This document shows, in pieces, positions 1 to 13,369 of a DNA stretch of 64,000 nt. The position numbers and the translations under genes are program-made. Below the pieces are notes generated by a model. It had not been told where the DNA came from and ran no database searches. It saw only the letters and a list, made by a program, of their open reading frames with translations. Position 1 is the stretch's first letter. Every line of letters begins with the position of its first letter. Origin of the DNA: Paramecium tetraurelia (taxonomy: Eukaryota > Ciliophora > Oligohymenophorea > Peniculida > Parameciidae); assembly GCF_000165425.1 (NCBI RefSeq), contig NW_001799047.1, positions 20,217-84,216 on the forward strand, read 5' to 3'.

Positions 1-1397
1 TTATTCAATGTTCCCTTTTCTAATAATGTTTGGAAATAGACGATGAGTGGTTATGGTTATCCTGGTTGTTATTGCATTTATTTGAATTTAGCAATACTTT
101 CTGGGTTTCTAAGAACTGTACCAGGAGCACTGGCAGCAATTTTAGCAGCACTCAAAGCATCTCCAGATAAGATGGCCTTATTGAATTGATCTACAAACAT
201 ATTATCTGCTCCAGGAAGCTTATATCTACTGGCCAAACGGAATCCCAATTGAATAACATCTGGAATATGTCTGCAAGTGTTAATTAAGTAAGACACCAAT
301 TAGTCATCATTAACAGATATTGTGTAGACAATACCTTCCTTACCAATAATATGATATTATCCTTGATTAATGTTTGGGGCACCTACAAAGACATTCTCGT
401 TGCAGATTCTCTATTGGATTATAAAATATCATTTTATACCTCTCTGAATATCAAACTGGCAGTGCTTAATTCATAGACAGTCAAAAATGAAAATTTGCTT
501 ATTACATAGATCAATCCATATTTTTGATTAATGTGCATTAAGACTGGGAAATCTGTTGGATAATTTGGATCAGTTTAAACTTCAACTTATCTTTTGTATT
601 TTTAGAATCCATTGGGTGGTACTCCAATTTCTGTGATGTGTAATCTGCTTGTTGTTTCACCAGACTTTCTCTCCACAAAACAGAATAAACTGCTTTTGTA
701 GTCATCTGTGTGAATCAAGGCATCTCCAAAACAACAACAATGTCCTTCTAAGATTTATTACCTTGCCTATTCAATCAAAAATAATTGAATGTGACCATTA
801 ATTGTTCTACCTCCATCTGGTGTTGAAATACCATATAATGCACACCATTTTTCATTTCCTTCCAATCCATATCCTATGATTTACACTGGATTCTCTAATG
901 ACAATGCTCCAGATCTTGTTTTATTATTATTTAATACGATACCTGTCCATCACTTTGACTTGTTGCTCATTGGGATTTGTGATATTGATGTGATATACTG
1001 CTGTTGGAGTAACATATGCTAATTTTTATGGGTTGACCCATCTCCAAAACACTATAGTCTCATTCAATTCGACATTCTTTATTCTTTACTTCTCATCCAA
1101 ATTGAAGATTTAGATCACAGTTGAATTTGGCTATTCCCCTGCAGCTCTAAGAGCGATGATATTCTTTTCTGGATGCATTAAAGCAGAGTCTGCCTTGTTT
1201 GGCTTACGAGAAATCAATTGCTTTGTCTCAAAATTGAATTGCAATAATTGAGTATCTCCATTCGGGGCTGTCTCTCTGATTGTGATATATTTATCTGATT
1301 CGAAGAATATTTAACCAAACTTGAAATTGGTTTGACTAACACCCAATTAAGAAAATCGGTATGCCTCTTAAACTCTTATTGGTCTTATTGGATTCAT
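1..1397 (-). CDS. CHC: Clathrin heavy chain, N-terminal part (3' end cut by window)
   Basis: Clathrin heavy chain forms the triskelion legs of coated vesicles; the part seen here is the N-terminal beta-propeller that binds adaptors, plus the start of the linker/leg. The reading starts MNPIRPIRVQEAYRF, close to the family start (ILPIRFQEHLQL), and runs about 446 residues to the window edge. Family-like blocks include ADSALMHPEKNIIALRA (residues about 65-80), QIIGYGLEGNEKWCALYGIS (about 155) and KLPGADNMFVDQFN near the edge. Two introns fit: 411-439 (29 nt) and 915-942 (28 nt), both needed to keep the frame. Many Gln codons are TAA/TAG. The gene is divergent from the cytochrome b5-like gene at 2063, leaving a 665 bp shared upstream region. 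Identification is very secure; only about a quarter of the usual ~1700 residues is present because the window ends. Confidence 0.95.
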
Positions 1398-2062
1398 AAA
1401 AAAATAAAAATTTAAATTTCACATCTCCACATCATATCGGTATTTGAATTCAATAATTAATTAGCGTGATTTAATAATTATATAATAGGTATTACGCAAA
1501 TCATTTTTATATTTCCTTACCAACTATCCTTCCTCTTGCTACAATTCCCATAGTTTATACTCTATTTTCTCAAGAATGCAACAAAAATGCTCAACATTTC
1601 CCTTATCTGTTAATGAGGTCTGAATATTTAAGAAAAGGTTGCATCATTTTTGTTATAATAATATACTTTATTCTCTTTTGGCTATTTAAATTGATAAAAT
1701 TTCAAATGGAGATTACAAATTGAATTAATCAATTAATTATTCTTTTGGTTATCAAAAAATAAATAATTCATTTTGTGAAATAATGCCTATTTTAAATTCA
1801 TAATTATTACCCTTATTCAAATGTGATTTATCTATATTAAGGAGAAGTGAAGTTTAGTTTCAATTTAATTACTAATTCAAATTTGATCAATTACTTCTCT
1901 TCTCTTTTATTTTGAGATTAAAAAGGGTTTGATTATGTTTTTTGATATTATCTTATATGAATGAAGTTAAATAAAAAAGCACAATAAACATAATTTTAAA
2001 TTTTTTGGAATATCATATTTGTATGTTCATTATCAAGATTTATGATCATAAATTTTATTAAT
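1398..2062. other. Divergent intergenic region
   Basis: This AT-rich 665 bp stretch separates the divergent starts of the clathrin heavy chain and cytochrome b5-like genes, so it should hold both promoters. A short ATG-started frame on the minus strand near 1555 (MGIVARGRIVGK...) closes after 16 codons and I do not call it a gene. No RNA gene or repeat was seen. Confidence 0.5.
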
Positions 2063-2377
2063 ATGAATAAAAGTTTTAAAAGTTACCCTTCCTTCGCTGC
2101 ATTCTAGACAGAGCAGGCCAAATCAAATAGGTAATTTTGATAAGTATATCAGTTTGAAAAAAGATTACTCTATGTTTATCATAACTCAGTTTATGATTTG
2201 ACGGATTTCATAGATAAACATCCTGGTGGAAGAGGTCCTTTGAATACATACAAAGGGAGAGACTTAGAAAATGTATTAAATTATGCTTAGATTATAGATA
2301 TTTTTCAATCCAGCAATACACAAACATAGCTAATCGGCACTGTATACAATGGAACGGTATAAATGTGGAGTAATTGA
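2063..2377 (+). CDS. Small cytochrome b5-like heme-binding domain protein
   Basis: Cytochrome b5 folds bind heme through two histidines and carry electrons. The 93-residue product contains VYDLTDFIDKHPGGRGPL, with the HPGG motif that supplies the first axial His. The second His of classical cytochrome b5 is not evident: the matching region reads LNYAQIIDIFQSSNT. Heme binding is therefore uncertain, and the protein may be a divergent, MAPR-like or degenerate member. One 33-nt intron (about 2131-2163) is needed to join the N-terminal exon to the domain; an earlier acceptor would put the second exon out of frame. An in-frame ATG at 2042 is an alternative start. There is no obvious membrane anchor. 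It lies 31 bp upstream of the next gene on the same strand. Confidence 0.7.
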
Positions 2378-2408
2378 GAACAAACCGATTTAATAACAAC
2401 AATAAACC

Positions 2409-3347
2409 ATGTTAGGCTCAAAATCAACAAATGTTTCGCAATCTATTGTTACGAATAAATCCCAGAAAAATACACCTTAAAAAAATGATTCTGATAAAAA
2501 ACTTCAATAAAAATCACAATCTGTTAAACCTAAAGCTCAACCACAAGAAGATAGACTAAATCAATCTATGAGCAAATTAAATCAATCGATGACAAGCAGT
2601 GTTAAATCTTAATTTCTACTCATACCAACATAATAAGAAATACTGATGATACAAAAATAGAAATAGCAGAAACTGATTAAATCGTGGAAGTAATCTGAAA
2701 TTGAAGAATTGAAGAGACAATAAGCTGAAGTCGAATAACTAAGAGTTGAAAAAAAAGATGATCGAAAGACTTAAAGTGAAATATTAGTCTCACCCCGTAA
2801 GAAGTCGACTAACCCCTATTATTTAGCATGGCTTGAGAGATAAAATCGATAGGAGTTACAAAAATAGGAGGAATCCACAACTAATATCCTCCCGGCTTAT
2901 CTCACATAATCTAATGATCAAAATATGATCAAGCAAGAAGATACTAAGTATTAATCATAATCTTATGATGTCGATAAAAAGAGATAATACGACTCAAAGC
3001 TATCCTAATCAGTCATTATAGAGAAAACATAGAAGAAAGTCAATCCTTACTATGAAGAATGGAAGAGAAGATAAAGCTTAAAAAGCTAAGATTACTAAAA
3101 AGAATAAGTTTCATAAGAGAACAACCAACTATCAAAATAGCAATCAATCATTATGGAAGAGAATGAATCATAGATTTCTGGTTAACCATCTTCTATGAAT
3201 AATAGTTTTCAAAGATCCTACTCAATGAGTTAAAGAACAATCATGCAAGAAGATCCTTAATTAAGTGTACCTGTTTTTGCTCCAAAATTCATCTCTCCAA
3301 TTAAAGCCAAATTTGTGTTTAGCATGAAAAAGCTAGAAAGTAGATGA
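2409..3347 (+). CDS. Gln/Ser/Lys-rich protein with duplicated NPYY motif
   Basis: I do not recognise this 312-residue intronless protein. It is hydrophilic and probably largely disordered, with a basic, Ser-rich N-terminus and a short helical stretch (about 80-125) rich in Glu, Lys and Gln. Two related segments occur, NPYYLAWLERQNRQ (about residue 140) and NPYYEEWKRRQSL (about 215), sharing an NPYYxxWxxRQ core. The repeat suggests a short binding motif that acts twice, perhaps in a scaffold or cytoskeletal protein; that is inference. The extreme C-terminus (FAPKFISPIKAKFVFSMKK) is basic and aromatic. Gln is coded mainly by TAA and TAG. The open frame is far longer than chance and strongly codon-biased, so it is a real gene. 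Confidence 0.8.
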
Positions 3348-3841
3348 TTTTTGGAACATATAAGATTTTAACTACTATATATAATTCAAGTTTATAAAAT
3401 TATCAATTGATAGGATGAAATATTATTTTATTTCCTTCCTTCTTTTGAGTAATAATTTTTATTTCTAAATTTTCAATTAAACATAAATCTCATTCTCCTG
3501 AATAACGGGTTCTCTTTTTGGACTACATTTGTCATTTATATAAAATACATTAAATAAATTGATGTTATTTATATATTGACTTACAAATAGAAAGAATTTA
3601 GAAAACAGTTTAATAGATTTTTAGTGCAAAGAAGAGTATGAATTAAAATATAGAATATAAAACTCTTGATTTTGAATCGATATATATGAAAATCATTAGT
3701 ATTTTATAATGTAAATAGTTTTTCTTTCAAAATATGTTTCTATACAGAAATGATAAAATTTCTATGTGTCCTGATGTTGGAAGATAGTTATGATCAAAAT
3801 ATTTTCTTTATTTGAAAATTTTCTTTATTATAATAATAATC
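3348..3841. other. Intergenic region, nothing recognised
   Basis: This AT-rich stretch of about 490 bp lies between the NPYY-repeat gene and the CFAP70-like gene. I see no RNA gene, no repeat and no frame with protein-like composition. It presumably holds the terminator of one gene and the promoter of the next. Confidence 0.4.
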
Positions 3842-6784
3842 ATGAATGACTTAAAACTTCTTGAAAAATTACCTGCAAGGAAAACCAATATCAAGATGAA
3901 TTTTGCCATAAATGGAGTATTTTCCTTTCCTGAAGAATGGAGAGTAACTGATGAAGCCAATCCAAACTTATTTTAATACTCAGTTGCATTTCTTGATTAA
4001 AGATTATCAGGTGGGAAGGTATTACCTCGAGAATTGACTGAGAAGGAGAAGAAAGAAATTGAAGAAGCAGAGGCAGCAAAGAAAGCAAAAAAATAACCGA
4101 AAAAAAGATGCTAAAATTGAGGTATTAAGAATTATTATTCTTAGCCTCCTAAATTAACACCAGAAGAAGAAAAGGAAAAGCTTCAAAGGGAATAAATGGA
4201 ACTTGAAGAATAAAAGAGACTTAAGGCTGAATGGGATGCTCTAACAGAGGAAGAATAATTTTATAGGACTTAGGAGGATCAATTCAAAAGTCCAAGTATT
4301 AAGTTTGATCAGAATTCGTTCTCTTAAGAGTTAACTGGTTAAAGGTTGGTGATATAACAAGAGAGAGTGAGAGTTGACAAGGGAGAATGGATATTTTTAT
4401 ATAAATCACCGATTCCAGGAGATGAAGAAGTAGCAAAACTCAAAAAAACTAAACCTAAGACTCTAAATGTGAATGATTTAAATATCATTGTCTTTAAGGC
4501 TTGGATAGATTATCTACCATTTTAAACTCCAGGATAAATTGAAACTATCCAAAGAATCAAATTTACTTAGTATATGGACGAGCAATCTCCTCCTGAAACA
4601 CCTAGACCTAATGTGGAAACAATGTATTTGTACTTAAAAATCAATTTGTCTCAACCGATAACCCCTATTAGGTATGAACCCTAACCAACCTTTTAAGATT
4701 TGATATCTCTAGCTCCTGAACCTCAACCAATCCCACTAAGTTAGTAGTGCATTGAAGAGTTGAGGAGTGATCTGTAGGTCATTATAGAATCGTTGGCGAT
4801 GGAATATTCGAATATGTTTTCGAAAGATCTAAACAAATATCAAAATGAAAAACAAAGTAATATGTTAATGACTCATAAGAAATAATCTCTTTAATAAAGG
4901 AAGGAACACTTTCTCTATGATTTCAACATATCAGGAAAATACAAGATTTTAAAGGAAAGAATAAAAAAGAGTATAGTGAAATTATGCAGGGATAAGTTTA
5001 GTAAATCAGGTTCAGTAACAGGTATTTCAACAACATAATCGGATTAATTTTACTCAGAATTGTATGTGTTTCTAATGGAGGAAATGAGATAGGTGTTAAT
5101 TAATATGGTAAGAGAAAATAAGGAAGCATTGTAAGAGGATTTCTCTCATTTACTATCTAAGAAGAAAACTATTTAAGATGTTGGATTTTAAGAGATCATT
5201 GTTGAAAAAACAAATGAAACTAGAAAACAACAACTAGAGAGATTATGTTAAGAATACGAAATTTTAAATAGAACTGAGGAGGTAGAAAAACATCTTAGAG
5301 ATTTAAATTTGATTAATCCAAAAGATCAAGATGCTTTGATGAAGTTTGCATTCTTCTGTCTCAGATGCGCAAAAATAGATTAAGCAGTAACACTAGTAGA
5401 ATAGGCTTTATCTTTTGATGGGCATAATCAATAAAATTAATTATTACTCGCTGGTTTGTATTAAAAACGAGAAAAGATTTCAGAAGCTAAATTTATTTTG
5501 GAATTATTATTAGATTAAGATCCAAACAATTTAATTTATCATCTCTTCTACAATCTGATTATTTAATCACAAGACTAAGAATTAGCAGATTTCATGATGT
5601 AAAAAGCTGAAAGAATATGGCTGAGACAGCTGAATCTAATCAAGCAGGAAGGAATGCATCATGAAGATCCTTAACTATTTGATATTCCTTGGATCAAGAT
5701 TCCTATTCCAGTTCCAGATAAGCCAGAAAAAGACAAGGCCATCTTAGAATAAAGAGAATAACAAAGGATTGCTTGGGAGAATGCTCATAATTAACCATAA
5801 TTGACAGAATAATAATATGATCAGATGATTTTACAATTAGTAGAATTCTTCGAGAATGCTTGTCTCTTTGAATTAGCTGAATAATCATTGAGTCTATTGA
5901 ATGACCAATCTCATAATAAGATTACTATGTTAAGAGCTAAAATATACTTGTATAAGTCTGAATATGCTTAGTGCTTGGATCTGATTGAAAATATGTTAGG
6001 TATTATCATGTTATATTCAAAGAGTTTAATCCTGAAAACTTAGAAATACGTATTGAATACATAAAAGTATTGTTTAAGAGTCAAGCCTTTGAAAAATGTG
6101 AGAAGCAGATAAAATTTGTATTACCGAATCCCTAATTGAGAGAAGATCAGATCACTTATTTTAGTATGTATTTGATGTTAGGTTCGATTTATATCAATGA
6201 AAAGTAATTTGGAAATGCTAGAGCCGTATTCACAAAGGCTTGTCAAATTAAGGACAATTCGTCATTGTCTTGGATGGGATTGGGTATTTCCTCTCACGAA
6301 TGTGAAAAGTATAAGGAGGCAGAAGATGCCTTGAGAATGGCTAATCTATATGAGCCTACAAATGATACAGTTTGGGGATACATAGCTTTGAATTGTTTAA
6401 AGGATGGTAAGAGGTTCAGAGATGCTAATTCAGCCTTGAAAGAGATGAATAAAACCGATGTATTGAATAGCACATATAAATGATTAGGCTGGATAAGTCA
6501 ATTTGATGGTTCGTTTAAGCAAAGAATTTTACAATATTGAGGAGTATTTAACTGCCAAGGAATTATTGCAAAAGGCTATAAATTGGGCCAAGATTCAAGA
6601 CATGCTTACAGAGGAAATCAATCAATTTGAGATTCAATTAGCAGAGACGAATGAGAAACTCGGATTACTTTAGCAAGCTCTAGATATATATTAAGAGATA
6701 TTAAATGGGGAATGTGGATCTTTGGAGGAACACTTAAAAGAGCAAATAAATAGACTGCATTTCCAGACCAATATAAAATATTGA
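3842..6784 (+). CDS. CFAP70: CFAP70/TTC18-like ciliary TPR protein, with an apparent 1-nt frame break
   Basis: CFAP70 is an axonemal protein of the outer-dynein-arm region, with an N-terminal beta-rich part and C-terminal TPRs. The product of about 955 residues begins MNDLKLLEKLPARK, has a Lys/Glu-rich low-complexity stretch (about 70-135), and ends with TPR helices (about 500-950). SWMGLGISSHECEKYKEAED and NDTVWGYIALNCLKDGK match the TTC18/CFAP70 C-terminus. Introns fit at 4122-4144, 6000-6022 and 6460-6487. After removing them the length is one base more than a multiple of three. The frame before 4087 reaches TGA just before the first intron, while everything after fits the other phase. Two A7 runs (4087-4093 and 4100-4106) flank the break, and dropping one A restores it. 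Either this is a homopolymer assembly error or the copy is disrupted. Confidence 0.85.
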
Positions 6785-6822
6785 TAAAATATTATAAATA
6801 TTTATATTATTAATATTAAATA

Positions 6823-7392
6823 ATGAAATCCTTGTTCAGATATCATTTCATTAACAAAGTCAGCATTTCCTCGATCAATCAGAATACATTGATTCCTTTA
6901 TATAAGTCATCAATTTCAGGTATTATCATTATAAACACATTGCTAGATTAAAAATTAAACAATTTTTCATAATCCTACGTACCTTTCAAGGAATACTTTT
7001 AATTGGTTCCCATCTTTCTTGAGAGGTATTTGTTTGATCACGGCAAACATTTTGTTGTTGGAATGGCATATTCGAAGGAATCTAATCTATTGTAATTGAA
7101 ATGTTTGGCTCATTCAGGACTTTATACTAAATATGTTTGATTTATCAATTATATTTAGATTGTCCCTCAAAACATCATCCCTGCCACATTTGGTGATTAC
7201 AATCAGAGTGCCAGATTTAATTTGTTCGAGCACACTATTCGAGTGGACTACGATATGATTTACTATAACAATTAGCAAAATGAATTTTACCTATTTGATA
7301 GGGAGGGCAAATGGGAAGAAGTGGAGATTCCAGAATTATCAATAGAAAAACTGTTTGATGAGAAGAAATATTTGAACGAAGTCTTCAGATGA
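6823..7392 (+). CDS. Hypothetical protein, possibly organellar
   Basis: The product has 172 residues and no recognised family. The N-terminus (MKSLFRYHFINKVSISSIN) is basic, Ser-rich and free of acids for 18 residues, as in mitochondrial presequences; targeting is inference. The rest looks like a compact mixed fold with many aromatics (FKEYFQLVPIFLERYLFDHG, then RFNLFEHTIRVDYDMIYY). Two introns are needed, 27 nt and 24 nt; the second carries an in-frame TGA if left unspliced. The gene sits 38 bp after the CFAP70-like stop and 46 bp before the DYRK start, typical spacing here. Confidence 0.7.
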
Positions 7393-7438
7393 TCAAGAAT
7401 AAATAAATATATAAAAATATTAATTATTTTTAACAACC

Positions 7439-9693
<2,255 letters not shown>

Positions 9694-9827
9694 TTCACAT
9701 CATTTTTGTATTTAAATATTATATATAGATCAATAATGGAGTTGATCAATAAAGTTATGATTCGCAATATTAAATAGTCATTATTATCTATAATTTTATG
9801 AATAAATACATATATAAAATAATATTA

Positions 9828-10884
9828 ATGATTATAAATAAATTTTTTGCTGCATTTTCACAACTCATTAGCAAAACCTCCCAAGTAGCAAAGCAATCTT
9901 TAACAAAATAAAATTTAATTCAATCTGAACCTATGAGATTAAGTAAATACTTGGCTTAAACAAGTGTATGCTCAAGAAGAGAAGCAGAAAAAATGATAGA
10001 ATCTGGTATGATTTTGGTGGATGGCAAAAAAGTAGATAGCAACATACCAGTTACTTCTGAGAATAAAATACAAGTATTTACAAAAAATGGAGAAAGAATG
10101 CCAGTGAAGCAATCAACAGTAACCAGAATTTATTATTAAAGAAAGTATGGATTTTTTATAAACCAATTGGTATGATATGTTCTCACAATGATCCATTTAA
10201 AAGACCATCATTCTATGATTTTGCAAAGCTTAGATTAAAAACTGACTAGCATATTATTTCTGTGGGAAGATTAGATTTTAATTCAGAGGGACTAATAGTA
10301 GTGACAAACGACGGAGAGTTGGCTAGATGCATGGAACTACCCGAAACAAAGTTACAACGTATATATAGAGTAAGAGTTTATGGCACTTTTACAGAAGAGA
10401 AGCTGAAAAAGATTAGAAATGGTCTCACTATAGCTGGTGTAAATTATGGTCCTTATTGGGTTAATGTTGAAAATAGGTATAAAAAAAGTTTAAAATTAGA
10501 TAGTCAAGAAACACTTGGTTAATTATGAGATTAGAATCAGGTAAAAATAGAGAAATCAGAAAAGTAATGTAGAAATTTGATTTGCGAGTTAATAGACTGA
10601 TTAGATAAAGTTATGGTCCTTACAAGCTGATGGGTTTGAAACCAGGTGACTTTTATGAAGCTTAAATTGAGCCTGAAATAAAGAGAAAACTTTATCTTTA
10701 AGCTAGGAAAAAGTTATAGAATGTATAGGAATAGATTTAATTGGAATAAACAAAACTTAATATTAAAGCTTTAGATGAGTAAAGTAAGAATGAAAAATAG
10801 ATTGAAAAATAAGAAAATGATTAGGTTCAGAAGAAGAACTTAATTGTAAATAAATTTAAGAAAGTTCAATAGAAAACAGCTTGA
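9828..10884 (+). CDS. RsuA/RluB-type rRNA pseudouridine synthase, probably mitochondrial
   Basis: This enzyme converts specific uridines in rRNA to pseudouridine. The 336-residue product has an N-terminal extension of about 35 residues with few acids (a likely presequence). An S4 RNA-binding domain follows (MRLSKYLAQ ... SRREAEKMIESG, about 36-75), then the catalytic domain: KPIGMICSHND, the active-site motif GRLDFNSEGL with the nucleophilic Asp (about 140), and LESGKNREIRKVM. Two introns (23 nt each) are required to keep the frame. The C-terminal 70 residues are Lys/Gln-rich and probably disordered. The bacterial-type architecture with a presequence points to organellar ribosomes; that location is inference. 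Confidence 0.93.
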
Positions 10885-10948
10885 TTTGTTTAATAAATTA
10901 TATAAGCAATTATAAAGTTAATTGATATAGAATTATTCTAATAAGTGA

Positions 10949-12773
10949 TCATGAAAATTTATACATAGAAAGTTGATTAGCTTTTATTGTTTCTATTTCA
11001 GAAAGTGCATTATCTAATCTTTCCCTTAATGCTTCCATTTCAATACTGCAAAGCACTTTTTCATAGTAATAATTCACTTTATTAAAGTCTTAATACTAAT
11101 AATGCAATTTCTAATCTATATTTATAATTATGTACATGAATTTATTCCTATAAATTTTGTTTTTCTTTAGTTAAAGTTGTTACCTACTTTGTCAATTAGT
11201 TCATTGTTTCTTGGTTGTCATGTAATTCTTTATTTCTTAATTAGGATTAGTAGTTAAAATTATCGATTTCCTTTTATTACTATTACATTTTTTAATCTAA
11301 TCGAATCTTTACTATAATTCAATAAAATACCTTTTATTATGATTATTAGGATAAATCATTTAATAGTTATTATCTTTCTTATTGAAACTATTATATTTCT
11401 CTCGACATTAGTTAAAACTTCTATGTAATATCATCTTAGAATTCTTATTCAAACTTTCCTTGCTTCATTCTTGCTTCAGTTAGTTCTTGTTCATAATTCT
11501 CTCTCATGGATTGCATTTATTATTGCATTTAATCATACTTTAATTAAAATTAAGAGAACTAAATATTTAATGACTTAATCTAATTATCTTTTTCTTGGGA
11601 GACAACTTAGGCTTAATTTAACTAATTGAGCATTTCCTATTCTTATATAGTTCTGGAGAGCTTGTCGTGATTCTTCTTCTCTTATAATTAATTATTCAGA
11701 CGTTTATTGATAGAATTTAAATTGTCAATTTCATTTCGTTATTCTATAATTTTGGTTTCATATATCGAAATTTATGACTGTAGTATTTCTAATTGATTTT
11801 AAAGTTCATGGTTTTAGGTATCCAACTTTCGGACATCTATTCCTAATATTTCTAATTATGAATTTCTCATTTTTAAATCATCAATTTCATTTTCTCTTAA
11901 ATTGATTATCTCTTTAAGTTTATCGAGTTCTTATTCATTAACAACCCTTTTTTTCATAATCTCTTATTATGTTCTCATTTCATCCATATCAATTTTGATT
12001 CTTTGATATAGATTAGTCATTCGTACCAATTCTTTTTAGGCTTAGTCCTTCTAAGCATTAGCATCAACAATTTAGGTCTTTAATTCAAATTAGTCCATCT
12101 CTAATTAATGGCATTTCTTCCTTGCTTTTTCAGTCTCCCTATTTGAATTATCCAATTCTCTTTACAAATGTTTGAGCTCATCATTTAATTCATTGGTTGT
12201 AACTTGATAAAATTGCTTCAATTGTTGTGATTAATTATGCATTTCCATTTTGTAATGGTTTTCCATATCCTACAATTATTTGACCTTGTCATTTTCACTA
12301 ATGATAAACTTTTATTTCCATGAATCGCTCTCATTTCTAATTACTCGAATTCTGTCTTCTACTTCTCTGTAAAATCGATCATCGCTTTTTGCTGAAAGTG
12401 TTTCTTGGGATTGGGATTATGGGACTTAAAATTCAGCCACAGATGTTTATAATTTCAAATCTTTTTGCTAAGGGAAAGTTTAGATATTTTAAATTTGTTA
12501 GATAACCTATTGGGGAATCGGATTGATGGGAGATTATACTGTTCGATAGACAGTTTAACCTGATGGTGGTGCAACATGAGTAGGCGACATGTTTAATCTA
12601 AAGTTATTTGCATTAACAATCTATTCATTAACAGGGACATGAACTGCTTCATACACAAGTGGTTTCAATATTGCTTTCTATTATTGTTATTATTTTTATT
12701 ATTGTTATTATTAAGGTTGAGATGAAAAGGAATCTTTGTTCGATTGATATGCATTCGGGGAAATTGATCTCAT
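10949..12773 (-). CDS. Long coiled-coil protein with N-terminal polyglutamine tract
   Basis: The 591-residue protein has no recognised family. The first 130 residues are Pro/Gln-rich and disordered and include a run of about 11 Gln interrupted by one Lys (12679-12714), coded mostly by TAA and TAG. From about residue 130 to 580 the sequence is near-continuous heptad repeat with typical coil composition (Glu, Lys, Gln, Leu), for example RVIRNESDSWKQKFIISEND and LRENEIDDLKMRNSQLEILG. Two introns (24 and 25 nt) are placed near the C-terminus because only they keep the coil pattern in frame. Such proteins are common in the ciliate cortex and basal bodies; that role is inference. It runs tail-to-tail with the pseudouridine synthase (64 bp apart) and head-to-head with the Myb-like gene (104 bp). 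Confidence 0.85.
12679..12714 (-). repeat. Polyglutamine tract written with reassigned stop codons
   Basis: A run of TAA, TAG and CAA codons encodes about 11 Gln with one Lys near the N-terminus of the coiled-coil protein. Eight of the first ten codons are TAA. This is direct evidence that TAA is sense here. Confidence 0.85.
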
Positions 12774-12877
12774 TAATTATTTTATTATTAATTTTATTAA
12801 CACATTTAAGAAACTAATAATTTATAAAATACAATAAAGCAAATTGTAAATTATTTGTTTGTTTAATAAATATTATA

Positions 12878-13369
12878 ATGTCTCTTTCTTCAAGCGATCA
12901 ATAGGGAATATACGATTCTGGTGAGCTTTCATATCCTAAATCTCCCAAATCCAAAAAGATCAAGAAATGTGAATCACTTTCTCCCAAAAAGAATTCTGGC
13001 CATTGGACTCAAGAGGAACATTAAAAATATTTGAAATTCCTTGAGGATCATGCACATATCAAGAAAAACAATAAAATATTTAAACCTATGAGTGATGTCA
13101 TTGGAACTCGATCACCTAGTCAGTGCAGGTAAAAATAGTGTTATTGTAGATCTCACCATCAAAAGTTCAATCCCTTCTCCCCAATAGTTCAGAAGAAAAA
13201 TCTCAAAGCTCAACAAAGAACACAATTTACTATACCCCCCCCAATGGAAGATTCCTATCAATACAAAGAAGAGGAGTGTCTGAATCGCAGATTGGTCCAA
13301 TTAATGATTTTTGATGAAGAAGAATAATTCGATGAACCTTAATAATTTAATTTAGATGATTTCTTCTGA
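12878..13369 (+). CDS. Myb/SANT-like DNA-binding protein (SHxQKF type)
   Basis: The product has 156 residues and a single Myb/SANT repeat at about 45-105. It has the first Trp in GHWTQEEHQKYLKFLE, a middle helix region, then GTRSPSQCRSHHQKFNP. The SHHQKF ending corresponds to the SHAQKY/F signature of one-repeat Myb proteins that bind DNA through the third helix. The N-terminal 40 residues are Ser/Lys-rich. The C-terminus is acidic (DEEEQFDEPQQFNLDDFF) and could be an activation region; that is inference. One 21-nt intron splits the QCRS codon, and without it the signature is lost. It is probably a nuclear transcription factor. Confidence 0.85.

Noticed and set aside
6460..6487. Apparent stop in the CFAP70-like gene after residues DVLNSTYK
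   Set aside because: It is inside a 28-nt intron; splicing joins NKTD to AGQVNLMVRL in phase.
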